Of a stretch of 64,000 nucleotides of DNA, positions 44,835 to 56,375 are shown piece after piece. How positions within the stretch are numbered: position 1 is the first letter of the stretch; the number at the start of each line of letters is the position of its first letter. Below the pieces are notes generated by a model, which was not told where the DNA came from, searched no databases, and worked only from the letters and a program-made list of their open reading frames with translations. The translations under genes were made by a program, and so were the position numbers. Source of the stretch: Hirundichthys speculiger (lineage: Eukaryota; Chordata; Actinopteri; Beloniformes; Exocoetidae); the NCBI GenBank assembly GCA_018398805.1, contig JAGFBZ010002260.1:2356001-2420000 (forward strand), given 5' to 3'.

Positions 44835-45914
44835 TACGGGATGCACAATCGATAACTTTCAGCTTGTAAAGGCCGATACTGATACCGATAACCAATAACA
44901 CACAGATATAGCTAAGATCATTACATCAATACTATGAACAAAATCAAAAATTGTTTGGACTCTTTAAATGAACAGATATTTATTTTTTCCATTAAAAAAA
45001 CTATTGGCAAGCCTCTCCAACACTTTTGTAAAGCTATCAAACAAACCTATTTGATATCTCACATCAACTTAAATAGGTGCATTACTGACTCATATAAAAA
45101 AATAAATGCTCCTTGAACTGATGGAAATACATGCATCAAAATTACAAACTGAAAAGGATTTTGACTTGTGGTTCCATTTAAATTAATACCTTTAATTAAA
45201 GTAAATGAGGTTCAGTGACTTTTTTTTTTGTTTTTAATCTCATGGAAGCTTTAGATGAGAGAGGGGAGGGGGGACGGCTGCTGGCTTACACATGGTAGCA
45301 TTAGCTCGCGTTAGCGCAATTTCAAAACTCCATGGAAGCGATTGTTCTGTGTAGGTGGCTGATCAGGTTTGACGTATTAAAGCTTGTGCTTCCCTCCTCG
45401 TAGAATTCGCTTGGAGCATTCGTCACAAATAACCACCAAACTATCTTCTTCTGAAACTTTAACGAAGCTCTATACCATCGCCGCCATGTTTGTTGTGATC
45501 AGCACAATGCATGCTGCATTCAAGGTGTGAACGTAAATTCCCATGTTCTCTCGTTTCGTAGTCGTTCTTTCGGGCTTTTCAATTTTTTATATTTTGTATG
45601 TGTAACATGAGAGGAAATGTTGCAAATATCGATTCAAGTTAGCAACTACTAAAATTTATGACTGACTTAACAAGTTGTTTTCTGGCATGAGGAGGTATTC
45701 TTGATTTTCCTGATTGAGTAATCATTTTTCTGATTATGCCGACGTTACTTGAATATAACATTCACTGCCGGTCATTTAAGGCTCAGAGGGAGCGAGGCAC
45801 TGTCCGTGTTGACAAAAATATATATGTTATCGGGGCTATTCGTCGTGATATCGGACTTATCGGGATGATGTCATAATTTCCTGTTATCGGCCTGATAGTT
45901 ATCATGCACCCGTA
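44835..45914. mobile_element. Non-autonomous hAT with degraded BED exon, copy 1
   Basis: The 1080-bp element starts TACGGGATGCACAATCGATA and ends AGTTATCATGCACCCGTA. A perfect 8-bp target duplication ATGAAAAC flanks it at 44827-44834 and 45915-45922. GATAAC/GTTATC-type motifs are repeated near both ends. It is highly similar to the copy at 62898-63996 throughout and shares its orientation. A BED zinc-finger relic lies on the minus strand. Confidence 0.9.
45340..45487 (-). pseudogene. BED zinc-finger exon remnant, copy 1
   Basis: On the minus strand ATG at 45487 begins MAAMV followed by a TAG. The frame beyond the stop reads SEEDSLVVICDECSKRILRG, with the CX2C of a BED finger, then GKHKL. A one-base shift later the second half appears as NTSNLISHLHRT, the usual TSNLxxHL part of BED fingers. 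Two breaks make it a pseudogene. The same region in the copy at 62898-63996 is broken elsewhere. Confidence 0.65.
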
Positions 45915-45922
45915 ATGAAAAC

Positions 45923-46282
45923 ATAACTGATTCCCGATTCAGTCTTCAGGATGAGTTAGCCAGATGATGGTTTATTATATGAAAAATTTGATTTTTTATT
46001 TTTTATTTTACATATCTCACTCTTGACAATAATGCAAATCAATGCCACAAAAGACAAGTGAACGAACTGTTATTTCATATTTTGAAAGCTCTGCTGACAC
46101 TGGTGACATGTGGGTGTCAGGAGGCTGAGCTGCTGGTCCCACACCTGAGCCTGGACAGCCACGTCCGTTCACTTAGGAAAAAATCTCTCATGAAATGGAT
46201 CAGTTATCACTTCCATTTACAGCCATTTCCACCAGTACAGAACATACAGAACCAATTGCAAACGGGTTGTAATCAAATCAAA
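45923..46282. other. Unannotated sequence, no gene seen
   Basis: Presumed intron; no recognised feature. Confidence 0.35.
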
Positions 46283-46350
46283 TCAAATCAAACTTTATTT
46301 ATAGAGTGCTTTTCATGCCCTCAGGCAACACAAAGTGCTTTACATAAAAA
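46268..46350 (-). repeat. Retroposon 3' tail with (AATCA)n
   Basis: The reverse complement reads AAAGCACTTTGTGTTGCCTG, then CTCTATAAATAAAGTTTGAT with a TTTGA repeat tail. It is the same family as 23895-23970, in the opposite direction. Confidence 0.6.
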
Positions 46351-47062
46351 AAAAAGACTCATATCGGGGCATCCAAGAGCCATTATTCAAAACTTCAAAA
46401 AACGGCTGTAGAATAATAACACCTCGGCCCAAAAAGTTTATTTAATGCAAAACTGACAGTCATTCAGGGGCAGTCCAACTCCACTGCCCTGCCTTTTAGG
46501 TGTCTTTGGTACTTTGTGTACTACTCTGGTTGTCACGTCACATGCTTAGTCTCCCTGGCCGGCTGCATGACTTTCCAATGACTTCCAGAGCCAGTTTCTT
46601 CTGCATCCTCTGGTAATTACCCTCAGGAAATCAAAGAGGAGTCCAGAGGAGCTGGACTAATTCTTTGTATCGAAGAGTAGAAGAATTTGGATGGATGGCC
46701 AGACGATCAACACTTAGGACCTCATCTTCCACTTTTATCAGTAATTTAAACTATTCTATTATTTGCCATGTTGTGAAAGCCTATGGATTGATGCAGGAAA
46801 GCTGCCGTTGCATTAAAGTTGCAGAAAACAACATGATTAGGCTTTTAACTGATTTATCATTTTCACCGATTTTGATGTGCGACTGACATGTTTGCAGATA
46901 CGTCGTTGACGTTAAAAGGTAAATCACGGCACGTCGTGTGGTATGTTGCACAACCGTGTAAATACGTCCACACACAGCAGGTTCGAACCTTACAGGCATG
47001 TTCGCCTTCTGCAGTGACACGGAGGAAAAGACACACCGCTACCGATAAAATACACAAAAGCT
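46351..47062. other. Unannotated sequence, no gene seen
   Basis: Presumed intron; no recognised feature. Confidence 0.35.
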
Positions 47063-47330
47063 GTCAGGATTTCAGGTGTTGAGGAGCCAAATGCAGGAAA
47101 AACCAAAAGCTGCAGAAGCAGAAAACAAAAATCAAACTCGCAGAAATATAGACCTGAGAGCAGACAGATGAGAGAGACGAGCTGGAAGGACGGGGAGAGA
47201 CAGATGACAGACTGGCAGCAGAGCGAGGACAGGCGGGACAATATATAGACGCAACTGGCAGACACTCAGAGGGTAACCAGACACAGGTTTGAATAATCAG
47301 GACAGATGGGAACAAAGGAAGTCAAACCCG
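47063..47330. repeat. Dispersed repeat, family shared with 52946-53290 (copy 1)
   Basis: CTGTCAGGATTTCAGG followed by GAGGAGCCAAATGCAGGAAA opens the copy, and the body is A/G-rich with GGACAGATGGGAACAAAGGA near the end. The order of blocks matches the second copy, although the two are divergent. Confidence 0.5.
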
Positions 47331-48903
47331 TATTTATTACACTTAGAATTAGATTTTCAGGCTGAAACAAGAAGTAAAGCAAAACAGCCCAAAGTTTCTT
47401 CTAAAAACACAGTTGGATTCTGAGCTCGAAATGATCTAAAACCAACCGATTCTGTCCGAGACGTTTCCATCAGAGAGACAAACCTACAAACGGTTTGAAC
47501 CAATATTTCTTTTTTCGTTCCTGTTCAATCAAGTTGGGGTTTAAAGCAGGTTGGGGCCTGGAAAGCATCTTGGGTTTGCTTTAAATCAGACCTTCTAAAC
47601 ACTTCACAGCTAAAATGTCTGATTGGCATCTCCAACTTCTCTCCGCAGGTATGAGTCCGAACCGTTATACAAAATACATTACAATATTAAAATACTTGTG
47701 TGTCCCGCTCAGCATTCAAAAGCTTCATTTGACTCTTGTCCCACACAGAAGGTTTTATGGGACGCGCAGCTTGTTTTTATTATGAACTAAAGCGCTCTTG
47801 GCTTTATTTCTGTCAACAGCGGCGTGAGCCACCACCGGGAAGAGGAAATTCCATTTAAGAAGACCGAAATATATACGTGAGACGAGATAACAAATGTCTG
47901 CGTTTTTTTTTTTTTTTTGAAAATTGGGTTTTGGCCACCTCAGCCTTCATTGCTAACATTTGTATGTGCCGAGGATTACTGAGGCGGATGAATAGGTGGC
48001 ATCTTAATGTCGACGCCGTAGCGGGAAAACAGGTGTTGCATATGTGCTCGCATACATTACGGCACAAGGGCATTTGAGTCAGAGCGTCTCTTACTCGGAT
48101 TCGGAGGAGGAGGATGTGTGGCCATGGAGGGTAATCTCTCCAAGCACATGCACAGCAGCACCAAAACACAGACAGGCGGGAGAGAGGAGAGATAAGAAGT
48201 GGCCACATAAAGAATCACTGCTGGCGAGACAGAGAAGCAGACGAGCAAGGTGGCAGAAAGGCATGTAGAGTCGGGGAGATAACCGGGGGGGGGGGGGGGG
48301 AAGCAGATGGAGATGAGTGCTTTTTTGTGGATGAGGTGTCAGGAGGAAAGGTCTTGGACGCTCAGACAGGATGGGGTGATTTTGCGCCATTAGATGAGAA
48401 ATTAGTCTGCTCGTGAAAAGAGGACTTAAATCAGCACAGGCCTGAAGTGAACCGCGGAGAGTGTGCTTAAAGTCTCCAATTATTTCAACGACCCTTAAGA
48501 CCTTAAGAGACTGCAAGCGGCTCTGTGAGGATGTTAATTGCAACAACAGGCTGCTAAAATCCTGATTTTATAAGGCGCGATGTTGCTCATTAACATCACA
48601 AACTGAGCCCAGAAATGGAGCCGAGGTTATGTGAAAGTAGTTAAATACAATGGTGATAACTTGAGACAGATCACCATATTTCTACAGACATTTTGGTGGG
48701 TATTTGATTGCTCGGAGGTGTGGATAACACCTTGATGATCCCAGGTGACGGGCACATCTGTCCATTCCCTTCTTTCATAATGTGCAGGTGGCTCATTTTG
48801 GTCAGGCTTGGTAGGGATTATAATCTCTCCAGAGTTTCCATTTTAACAAAATGATGTAAATGGATGTCGAGAAAATCACGGGGAAAGAAAGAAAGAACAG
48901 GTC
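47331..48903. other. Unannotated sequence with poly-G tract
   Basis: Presumed intron. A run of 16 G lies at 48285-48300 and a T-run at about 47905-47919. The block 48440-48620 is repeat-free and of mixed composition, so it could be non-coding conserved sequence; this is not testable here. Confidence 0.3.
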
Positions 48904-49251
48904 CAGTGGCAAGAAAAAGTATGTGAACCCCTTGAAATCAACTGATTTGCTGCATCAATTGGTCATTAAAGTAATGAAGAAAATGCAGCTCGGCACTAAT
49001 CTTCATCAAATTAACTATAATAGACAAACACAATGTTCTTAAGATGATAATATGCAAAAACAATCAGTTTATAAGTATTATTATTAGTAAATTATCATCA
49101 ACAAAAGCTAACTGGAGTCAGTAGTTTGCATAATTAAACTTAGAGGTGGTTCTGAGCTCCTCAAAATTTATAAGTTTGATGTTAATTAAAGCTGTCTGTC
49201 GACGTTAAACATGCCTCACAAAAAGAAGATTTTTAAAAGGATGCTATCGAG

Positions 49252-49678
49252 TAGAGCTGAGCGATTTTATCAATTCTGCGATATATATTGATATTTTATT
49301 TCCCCAGAGAGTATCGATTTTACAGCTGCGGGTATCAATATTCTAAGCTTCTTTCAAAACCCCCGTGTCCCACCTTTAAAAGCTTGCAAGCAACAATTTG
49401 CACTGTTTAAATAAATGAAACTATTTTTCTCAACACATCTTTTATTCATTTTGTCCAGCATTTGCAAGCTGCCTGTCAGCCATATAATGTGTAATTGATG
49501 CTTTCATTTCAATTAATTCAAACAAAATCATTGGAACACTCACAAGATGTCACCAAAATCACTTTGTCCCTTTAAAATCTTTCAGAAAATGATGTAAATG
49601 TATTATATATATATATGTCGTATCGTGAGCCGAATATCGTGTATCGTATCGCGAGATTAGTGTATCGCTACAGCCCTA
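49252..49678. mobile_element. hAT MITE, compact copy, nested in the Tc1-like element
   Basis: The 427-bp element starts TAGAGCTGAGCGATTTTATC and ends GTATCGCTACAGCCCTA. The target duplication is CTATCGAG (49244-49251) against TTATCGAG (49679-49686), one mismatch. It is the reverse-oriented relative of 17960-19017, without that copy's insertions. Confidence 0.85.
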
Positions 49679-50300
49679 TTATCGAGAGCTGTTGATCTGC
49701 ACACGGCTGGAAAGAGATACAAATAATCTCAAAGTGAACTGGTTTATATCAGTCCAAAGCTGGAAAAACTGTCTATAAATGGAGAAAAGCTGAGCAGCGT
49801 GGCTACTCTTCGTAGATCCAAAGACACAATTCAGAATCCTCAATGAGGTAAATATAAGAGTCCAGCAGTTACAGCTAAAGGCATGAAGATATCTGTGGAA
49901 CTGGCACAAAAACAAATAAAAACCTCTTCATTGGTCTACCATTTGTGTGAAGAAACTGCTGCTCTCCAAAAAAAAAAGGAAATCTTTGGTAGACTGATGA
50001 AAGAAAAGTTGAATTGTTTGTGAAGAAGCATTAAAGCATCAAAGCATCGTTCCTTCAGTAAAGTACGGTGGCGGGACAGTCATGGTTTGGACTTGCGTTG
50101 CAGACGTTTGGTGATGTCAGGACATGACTACACTGATCTTTCTAAATAAATCCACCTACAGAATGTCTTCAGAAACAATAAAATCTGCCTTTTATGGAGT
50201 GGTCCAGTCAGACCTCCGACCTTCAGAGAGGTCTGTGGAATGAGCCGGTCCCACCAGGCACCAGGTACTATAACACCTAAGGGGGCTCAGCCAGGTGTTA
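49679..50300 (+). pseudogene. Tc1-like transposase remnant
   Basis: The clearest part is 50058-50105, which translates as VKYGGGTVMVWTCVAD and corresponds to the YGGGSxMVWGC motif just after the first catalytic Asp region of Tc1 transposases. Upstream nucleotides still follow the order of a typical Tc1 transposase gene (AAGCTGGAAAAACTGTCTAT, CCTCAATGAGGTAAATATAA). Downstream GGAGTGGTCCAGTCAGAC corresponds to the conserved WPSQSPDL region, in another frame. Frameshifts and deletions are extensive; the first and last catalytic residues are not readable. Confidence 0.6.
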
Positions 50301-50331
50301 ACTCCAAGGGTTCACTTACTTTTCCCTCCAG

Positions 50332-52945
50332 TACTTTGAGTGTTTAATGGGCGTGTTCCTGAAAGATAATAATTGCTGTCCATGTGTTATCGGGCTAACC
50401 GCCTTGCGTCTATAAATGTGACTTCACTGAAGATCATATCACATTTCGCTGCACATCAGTGTAGCAAACCAATTAATTCCAACAGGGTTTATAAACGTCC
50501 TCCTGCCAGTGTGAGACGGCTAAGTGAGCCACAGGGGCAAAGTTTACAGTGCAGACTGTGCAGCTGGTGTAAAAGTCTTTATTTCTCTCCGTCTTAGGTT
50601 TTTCCATTGTGCTCCCTGACAGAGTGAGGACAGGGACACTGACTCCGCTATTGTCCCTTCGCTGTTTCCGGACAGAGTGAGCCTCCTCGGCTGTCCATTG
50701 TGACTGGAGAAGAAAGAAAGATCCAGATTGTCTGCTTAAAGACCTATTCAGCATCCAAACGCTCCCAAGCGTTTCCCTTCATCCTCAGCCCCTTCTCCTC
50801 TAACCCCCCCCCATCAGTCCCATCCTTCTTGATCGGTCCACTCCCTCGTCCCCGGCTTCGGCTCTAAGCTTCGGCCCCGTTTGGAGTCCTGCATGACAGC
50901 TCAGAAACATCCTGCTTTCCTCTCGCTCCAGCCCCCGCGGTGCTTGGCACCGGCGCCCATCACATAGACAGATGGAGCCAACCCTGACCCCGCTCTTCAC
51001 CCGCCGGGACGCCGAGAGAATCACCGCCTGACTGGGGGGGGGGGGGGGGGGGGGGTGAGCGTGACAGGAGAGACGGGAAGGGTGAGGAGGAGAGCGTTGC
51101 TCTGTTGCCACAGCAACACGTCGCGCAAATCTCCCCCGGACTCCCCTTCAGCCTCACCGGAGGCTCTCCGTTAAAAACCCAACGCAGCAGGAGCAAGAGG
51201 TCCTCACACTTTCCCCTTGACACGTCTTTGCTTTGATTATTTGGCAGAGATATCTGACTCTATGTTTTTCTCAAGACGTGACGTGAGCAAAATATTAAAT
51301 GCAGGAAAAGGCTTTTTTGGAAGAAACGGGAAGTCGCAGATGCAGGAGGGAGGCCTGTTCCTTTGCTGAAACACCGCAGAGCTTTTGTTCTGAACCCAAA
51401 CCTCTGTTCTCCTCAGCATCTGAGATCCAGATGAATTCATAAAAGCTACAATTGCCTGGAAAAAAAAAAAAAAAAACCAAAAAAAAAAACCCAGAGCAGC
51501 ATAAAGGAAATACCTGCGAAGCTCCCATCAGAGCTACCCTGGGTGTGCACGTATCATCTTTAAGCTGCAGCTATAAGCAGCTTCTGTCTCCAGACTAAAC
51601 AGCCTTACAAATAGAGGGATTTGAACACTTTCTTTCCTTGGATTTTCTTGCCGTCCTCCGGTCTTCGCTGCTGATCGGCACTCTGATTAACATATCAGAC
51701 GACCGGCGGTGAAATGAGGCGCTAGCACCTGGTGAAATGGCTTCAGCCGGCCAACGTAACAGAGGGGGGAATACCGCCGTCCCAAAGCTTCCCAGGTAAT
51801 TGTAGCTCAGTATTACAATTTTTTACCCTGAAGCACAGCTCCTCTGGTGACCTTGCAGGCTGAAAACGTAGAGCAGGCAGAGTGAGAGAGAGAGAGAGAG
51901 GGAGAGAATGATGCTGTGTCCAAGGTTTACAATTACAGTGTCTTTGGGATTTTTCATCGTCACTCCTGGTGCATAAACTTCACAGAGAGCGTTCGAGTCT
52001 GTTCACTTTTTTACCGCAGAGCTGAGCGTCTGCCACACACTTATTCTCGTCACTTCAAACACGGCCATTCAGAATGTCTTCACATAAACTGAACTAATCA
52101 TCGCTTTCTATTGCTCCTGCCAGATATGCTAATGTGATCATAAGTAACTGCTAAATCCACAGGCCACAGCAGAGGCTGGGATTATTGGTCCGAGTGAAAG
52201 GATAAAGTGGATTATCAATATCAGAGTTGCCCATTTGTTTGTCTTTGAAGTCAGATAAAGTGGTACATCTGAAAATATAATGTTTAGCTATGTGGCGAAT
52301 GTAGGGGAAGAGAAATGTTCACAGCCAGGACGAAAAGATTCATTGCGAGATGAGCGCAGTCTCATTCTGAATTTAGCATATAAACTTTTATCAGTACCGC
52401 TCCGTGTCACCTTGTAATTCCTTTCGGTGTGTGAATGGGTGCATTGTGAGCCGAAACACAACCGGCCGGCATCGAGCATCAAAGACAGCAGTGACGGGGC
52501 GATTACTGGAGGCAGATTAAGAAGTCCAAGAGTGTCACATGCTCCAGAACAAAGCAGGGTAAAAGCAGCTACAGGCACATTTCACAGGCCACACAGTCGC
52601 AAAAGCATCTGTTGATGATAAAATTATCATCCGCCACATCAGTGATTCATAATAACTTCCGTCTTCTTCAAAATTTTAGACCTTCATGTACGCCTGTGAA
52701 AGGAAGTTAAAGGCTTATTTGCATTGGGATAATTATAACCTGTGAGATTCACTTTGAATTATGGGAACAGATGACTACAGGTATAATTATTACACCCATT
52801 TTCTTTTTCCGCTGTATCTATAAAAGTTCCTGGCAGTGTGAGAAGCACACCTGTGGTGAGGTGGTTGTCATCACATTCATCTGAGAGGGGAATCTGTAAT
52901 ATCCGTAAATGTGACTGCAGCATCTCATGGTCCCAGTCAGTCTGT
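50332..52945. other. Unannotated sequence with poly-G tract
   Basis: Presumed intron. A run of 22 G lies at 51034-51055 inside a GC-richer patch (50760-51190) with several CpGs but no clear promoter elements. A (GA)n tract lies at 51880-51904. Confidence 0.35.
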
Positions 52946-53290
52946 CAGGATTCAGGAAGCTGAGGACCGAAATGCAGGAGACAGGGTGGCGAGGACGGTA
53001 ATACGGTCCTTTTATTTGATCAAAATCTGAAAACAAAAGGCCCCCAAAGCAAGATAGTCGAGATTCAAAACTAACAAGAAAAGACAACTCAGGAAGTTCG
53101 GGATGAACAGCAGATGGGTGACAGAAGAGCTGGCGAGGGAAGGAGGAAAACACGATACGACACATGCTGATTAGACACAGATGTGGACAATCAAGACAGC
53201 GAAGGAAATGACACACCAGGGGGAAAGACTTTCAAAATAAAACAAGAAATCAAGCAAGACACAAAACAGAAGACCACCAGTGAACCAAGA
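52946..53290. repeat. Dispersed repeat, family shared with 47063-47330 (copy 2)
   Basis: CTGTCAGGATTCAGGAAGCT followed by GAGGACCGAAATGCAGGAGA starts this copy. The rest is A-rich on the + strand (AAAGCAAGATAG, ACAGATGTGGACAATCAAGA). Confidence 0.5.
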
Positions 53291-53307
53291 CGAAAAAAAG
53301 AAATATA

Positions 53308-53985
53308 CAGTGATACCTCTACTTTTGAAATTAATTGGTTCTGGAAGTAGTTTCGTAACCTGAAAATTTTGTAAATTGAAACGTGTTTTCCATGTAAATG
53401 CCCTAATCTGTTCCAAGCCCCCCAAAATTAGAACAAATTTTTTTTTATAAATTATAAATAATACATGAAATGACAAAAAACCTGTAAGAAATACATGTTA
53501 GAACTAGAAAAGCACTCTGAGAGCGCAGACCTCCACCAAGTGCAACAACAGTTATCGAAAATTTGAAAGTGATCCAGAATCCAGGAATTTCTTCAAAATC
53601 CATCCATAACTTTTGGAGTTATCTTGAACAAAGATAGACAGACAAACAGACAGATAAACATAACCTCCTTGGTGGAGGTTGTATGAGTATGAGCTGTATG
53701 AGTTACGCTCATACAGACAAGGGGCCCTCCTAGCCAATGGGATGCCAGGAAGATGCTAAGCGATAGCCAATGGCAGAGCAGCACCGCTTTCAAACCGAGA
53801 TACAGGAGCGGACAAGTATGTTTACGTTCAGTAAACTCTGGGAGCTGCGAGTAGCCGCGCTACTGTAATTTTTGCCTTTGTATCCTGAAATTTCTTTCAT
53901 AACAAGAGGTAATATTTTCCCGTTGAGGCGTTTTGTAACCTGAAAATTTCATATGTAGAGACGTTCGTAAGTAGAGGTACCACTG
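53308..53985. mobile_element. Mariner-like MITE containing a nested repeat
   Basis: The ends CAGTGATACCTCTACTT (left) and AAGTAGAGGTACCACTG (right) are inverted repeats with one mismatch, flanked by TA at 53306-53307 and 53986-53987. The inversion continues into the TTCGTAACCTGAAAATTTT-type subterminal block. A second repeat is inserted at about 53499-53682. No transposase frame was seen. Confidence 0.8.
53499..53682. repeat. Nested repeat with ACCTCCACCAAG inverted arms
   Basis: The block opens AGAACTAGAAAAGCACTCTG, contains a GACAGACAAACAGACAGATA tract, and is bounded by ACCTCCACCAAG (53529-53540) and its exact inverse CTTGGTGGAGGT (53668-53679). It resembles a short dispersed repeat known from fish. 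It interrupts the mariner-like MITE. Confidence 0.55.
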
Positions 53986-53987
53986 TA

Positions 53988-55632
53988 CATATAAATATAA
54001 TCCCAACCATTTTAAACAGGAAATAAACAGTATATTGTGGGTGAGAATGACTCGGCGCCAGTGAAATTATCTGTCAATGCAGCGACATGTTTTTACCTGA
54101 CGAGACATCTTGTTTCCAGTTTGGATCTGGCAGGAGTTCAAGGGTTTGAAACACGTAAAGAAATTCAGAGTTTTAGATCAAATTACAAACAAGATTAATG
54201 GGGCACAAACGTAACTGGTTTAAAGAGAAATGCATGTGTGTTCTTCTTCGTAGACTCCGGCAGTTTAGGCCAATCGAGTACTTCTGATTCTTCAAGGTTA
54301 CCGAACAGCAAGTGAAGGAAAAAAAAAAAAAAAGGTGTAAATCAGGACTTGAACCCAAGTTTTAAGGACAAACCTCCCCCTTGTACGCACCTCTGAGGAG
54401 CCCTGGAAATGAGCTCTGGCTGGCGAAATATAAAGTAGTAAAGGCTTCACTGCGCAGGCATAAAAGACTAAAACGTTTCTTTCCCTCGAAAGACACAACA
54501 GTCTTTTTGTAAATTTATTGCATTTTAAAGTCAACTGTGAGACGGATCTAATAACGTCCTGCCTGCAGTCTGTCTCAGACTGTGTCTCTGTTGACTTACA
54601 GACGAGCAGAACTCTTCGAAAAAAAAAAAAAACCTGAATTATTCATTGTGCTAATTTTTTTTTTTTTTTTTTTTCTTCTGGTTTTCTGTCATTTAAAAAG
54701 GGGAGCCAGCGGAGAATGAAACAGTGGGTCGTTGGCTTTTCAGGAACATAATTGTGAGGAATATGACTCAGCCGAAATGACGGCTGATACGACCGCCACG
54801 TAAAGCGGTAAAAGGCGGGAAGGCGGACACAGCCCAGCGCTTCCGTCCCCCGTGCACGCGCCTGCGGATCAGAGTGTGACAAACACAGCTTGACGTGAGA
54901 TATAGTAGCGTCATTAAGGGTTCGATCTCATCTTGATCTCCGTTGCGTGCCGTTGCCTCCGGTTCGATCGTCCCACTTCACTTTTCTCTGAGCTTTTACT
55001 TGAAACCAAGACGGGATTTATTGACAAAGTACCGCATGAATCAAGGAGGCAAATCCCAAACTTGGATCGGAGTAAGATTTAGCTCGTGCTGCAGTTTTAA
55101 AGATCGTCGTCGTCACCTTAACACCGTCGGTGTCTCGACCGCTCAGACGCCTGGAAAACATACACACGCCTCAATTACTGCGCTATTTCTGTGTCCATAC
55201 CTGTCAGTGACACCGAGCTGAGACCTGCTGGGATTAATTAGTGACTGGCTCACACACACACACACCACACACACACACACCTTCTCTTCCTTTCTGTCAG
55301 AAACATACACAGATACACGAGAAGTGATAAAACTCGTCGTGTCTTCACGTTTTATCACTCATTTCCAACTGTTCTCACTTGTAAACACACAGGAAGCGTA
55401 AACTCTTTCCCCAATAATTTCATCTGACAAAAGAATACGAAAAAGCTTCCAGAGCAGCTGGTTGCCAATAAACACCCTCCGCCTCAGCTTTAATTATCTC
55501 AGTCTTCCTTTCGCACCTTGTGCACGCTCCATACTGCCAGGACGCGAGCGCGCCGACCTCACTGCAGGACTACACCTGTCCACACGGAACAACAGGTGTG
55601 CTCCTTTATTTTTTGATCTGCGTTAGAGGTCT
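53988..55632. other. Unannotated sequence, no gene seen
   Basis: Presumed intron. T-runs at 54657-54674 and CA repeats at about 55251-55280. Confidence 0.35.
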
Positions 55633-56375
55633 TCAGAACAACCTGAAAACCCGAGGTTCCGACCCGACCCGAATCGGGTCTCGGGTCCATTCAAAAGACG
55701 TGACTCTGGGTTCGGGTCGGAATCGGTACAGTTAGTCTTGGGTCCGGTCGGTGCTCTCTGACAGGCTGGGTCCGCGTTTACTCGAAAGAGGTAAAGATAT
55801 TGGCGGTGGCAGCCAATGTCAGGACTCGGGGCAGTTTAATTAATTATTCATTAACGTGGCGTGTTTGTCATGAAACAATCGTGTTGCCATAGCGTGTTAT
55901 TAGCGGTTTGCCCGGCAGCTGTAAAGCACAACGGATCACCTACATGACAACACTGGATGAGAGAACATATTCACGACACGTCCTGACCGGTGTAGGCTAT
56001 TAGTGTTAGCAGTTGCTACCAATAGCATCTGTATCCACAAAGAAAATAACGACGTGGATTTATTGTTGTTTACATCTCGTAGCCTATGTAGCAACTGAAC
56101 CGGGTAGAAGAAGACAACTTTAGGTAAGAAAATCAAGTTTTATTCAACGCTAGACAACTTTTAACATGAGCAACTATGGGCTGTACTGTCTCGGTTCTAT
56201 TCAGGTAACTTGGTTTGGTTCGTGGTCTTGAATCGAAAGACTCAGGTCGGGTCGGTTCCGGGCCCAAATATTGCGGGTCCATTTGGGTTCAGACTCCCGG
56301 ACTTATGATAATAGTTCGGGTCGGGTCGTTTTTGGGTCGAATTTTCACAGGTCCATTCAGGTTCGGGTCCATGAA
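55633..56375. mobile_element. Probable MITE with GGGTCGGGTC-rich ends
   Basis: The left side carries CCGACCCGACCCGAATCGGG and further GGTTCGGGTCGG units; the right side carries GTTCGGGTCGGGTCGTTTTT and GGGTCGAATTTTCACAGG. The arrangement of GGGTC/GACCC motifs at both sides with an unrelated centre suggests a DNA transposon with repetitive subterminal regions. Exact ends and target duplication were not determined. Confidence 0.45.

Larger units (their letters stand above)
48904..50331 (+). mobile_element. Degenerate Tc1-like transposon
   Basis: The left end has AGTGGCAAGAAAAAGTATGT followed by GAACCCCTT. The right end has the inverted form AAGGGTTCACTTACTTTTCC followed by CTCCAGT, then TA. 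Inside is a damaged Tc1 transposase, and the element is split by a younger hAT MITE at 49252-49678. The left TA is not preserved. Confidence 0.7.
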
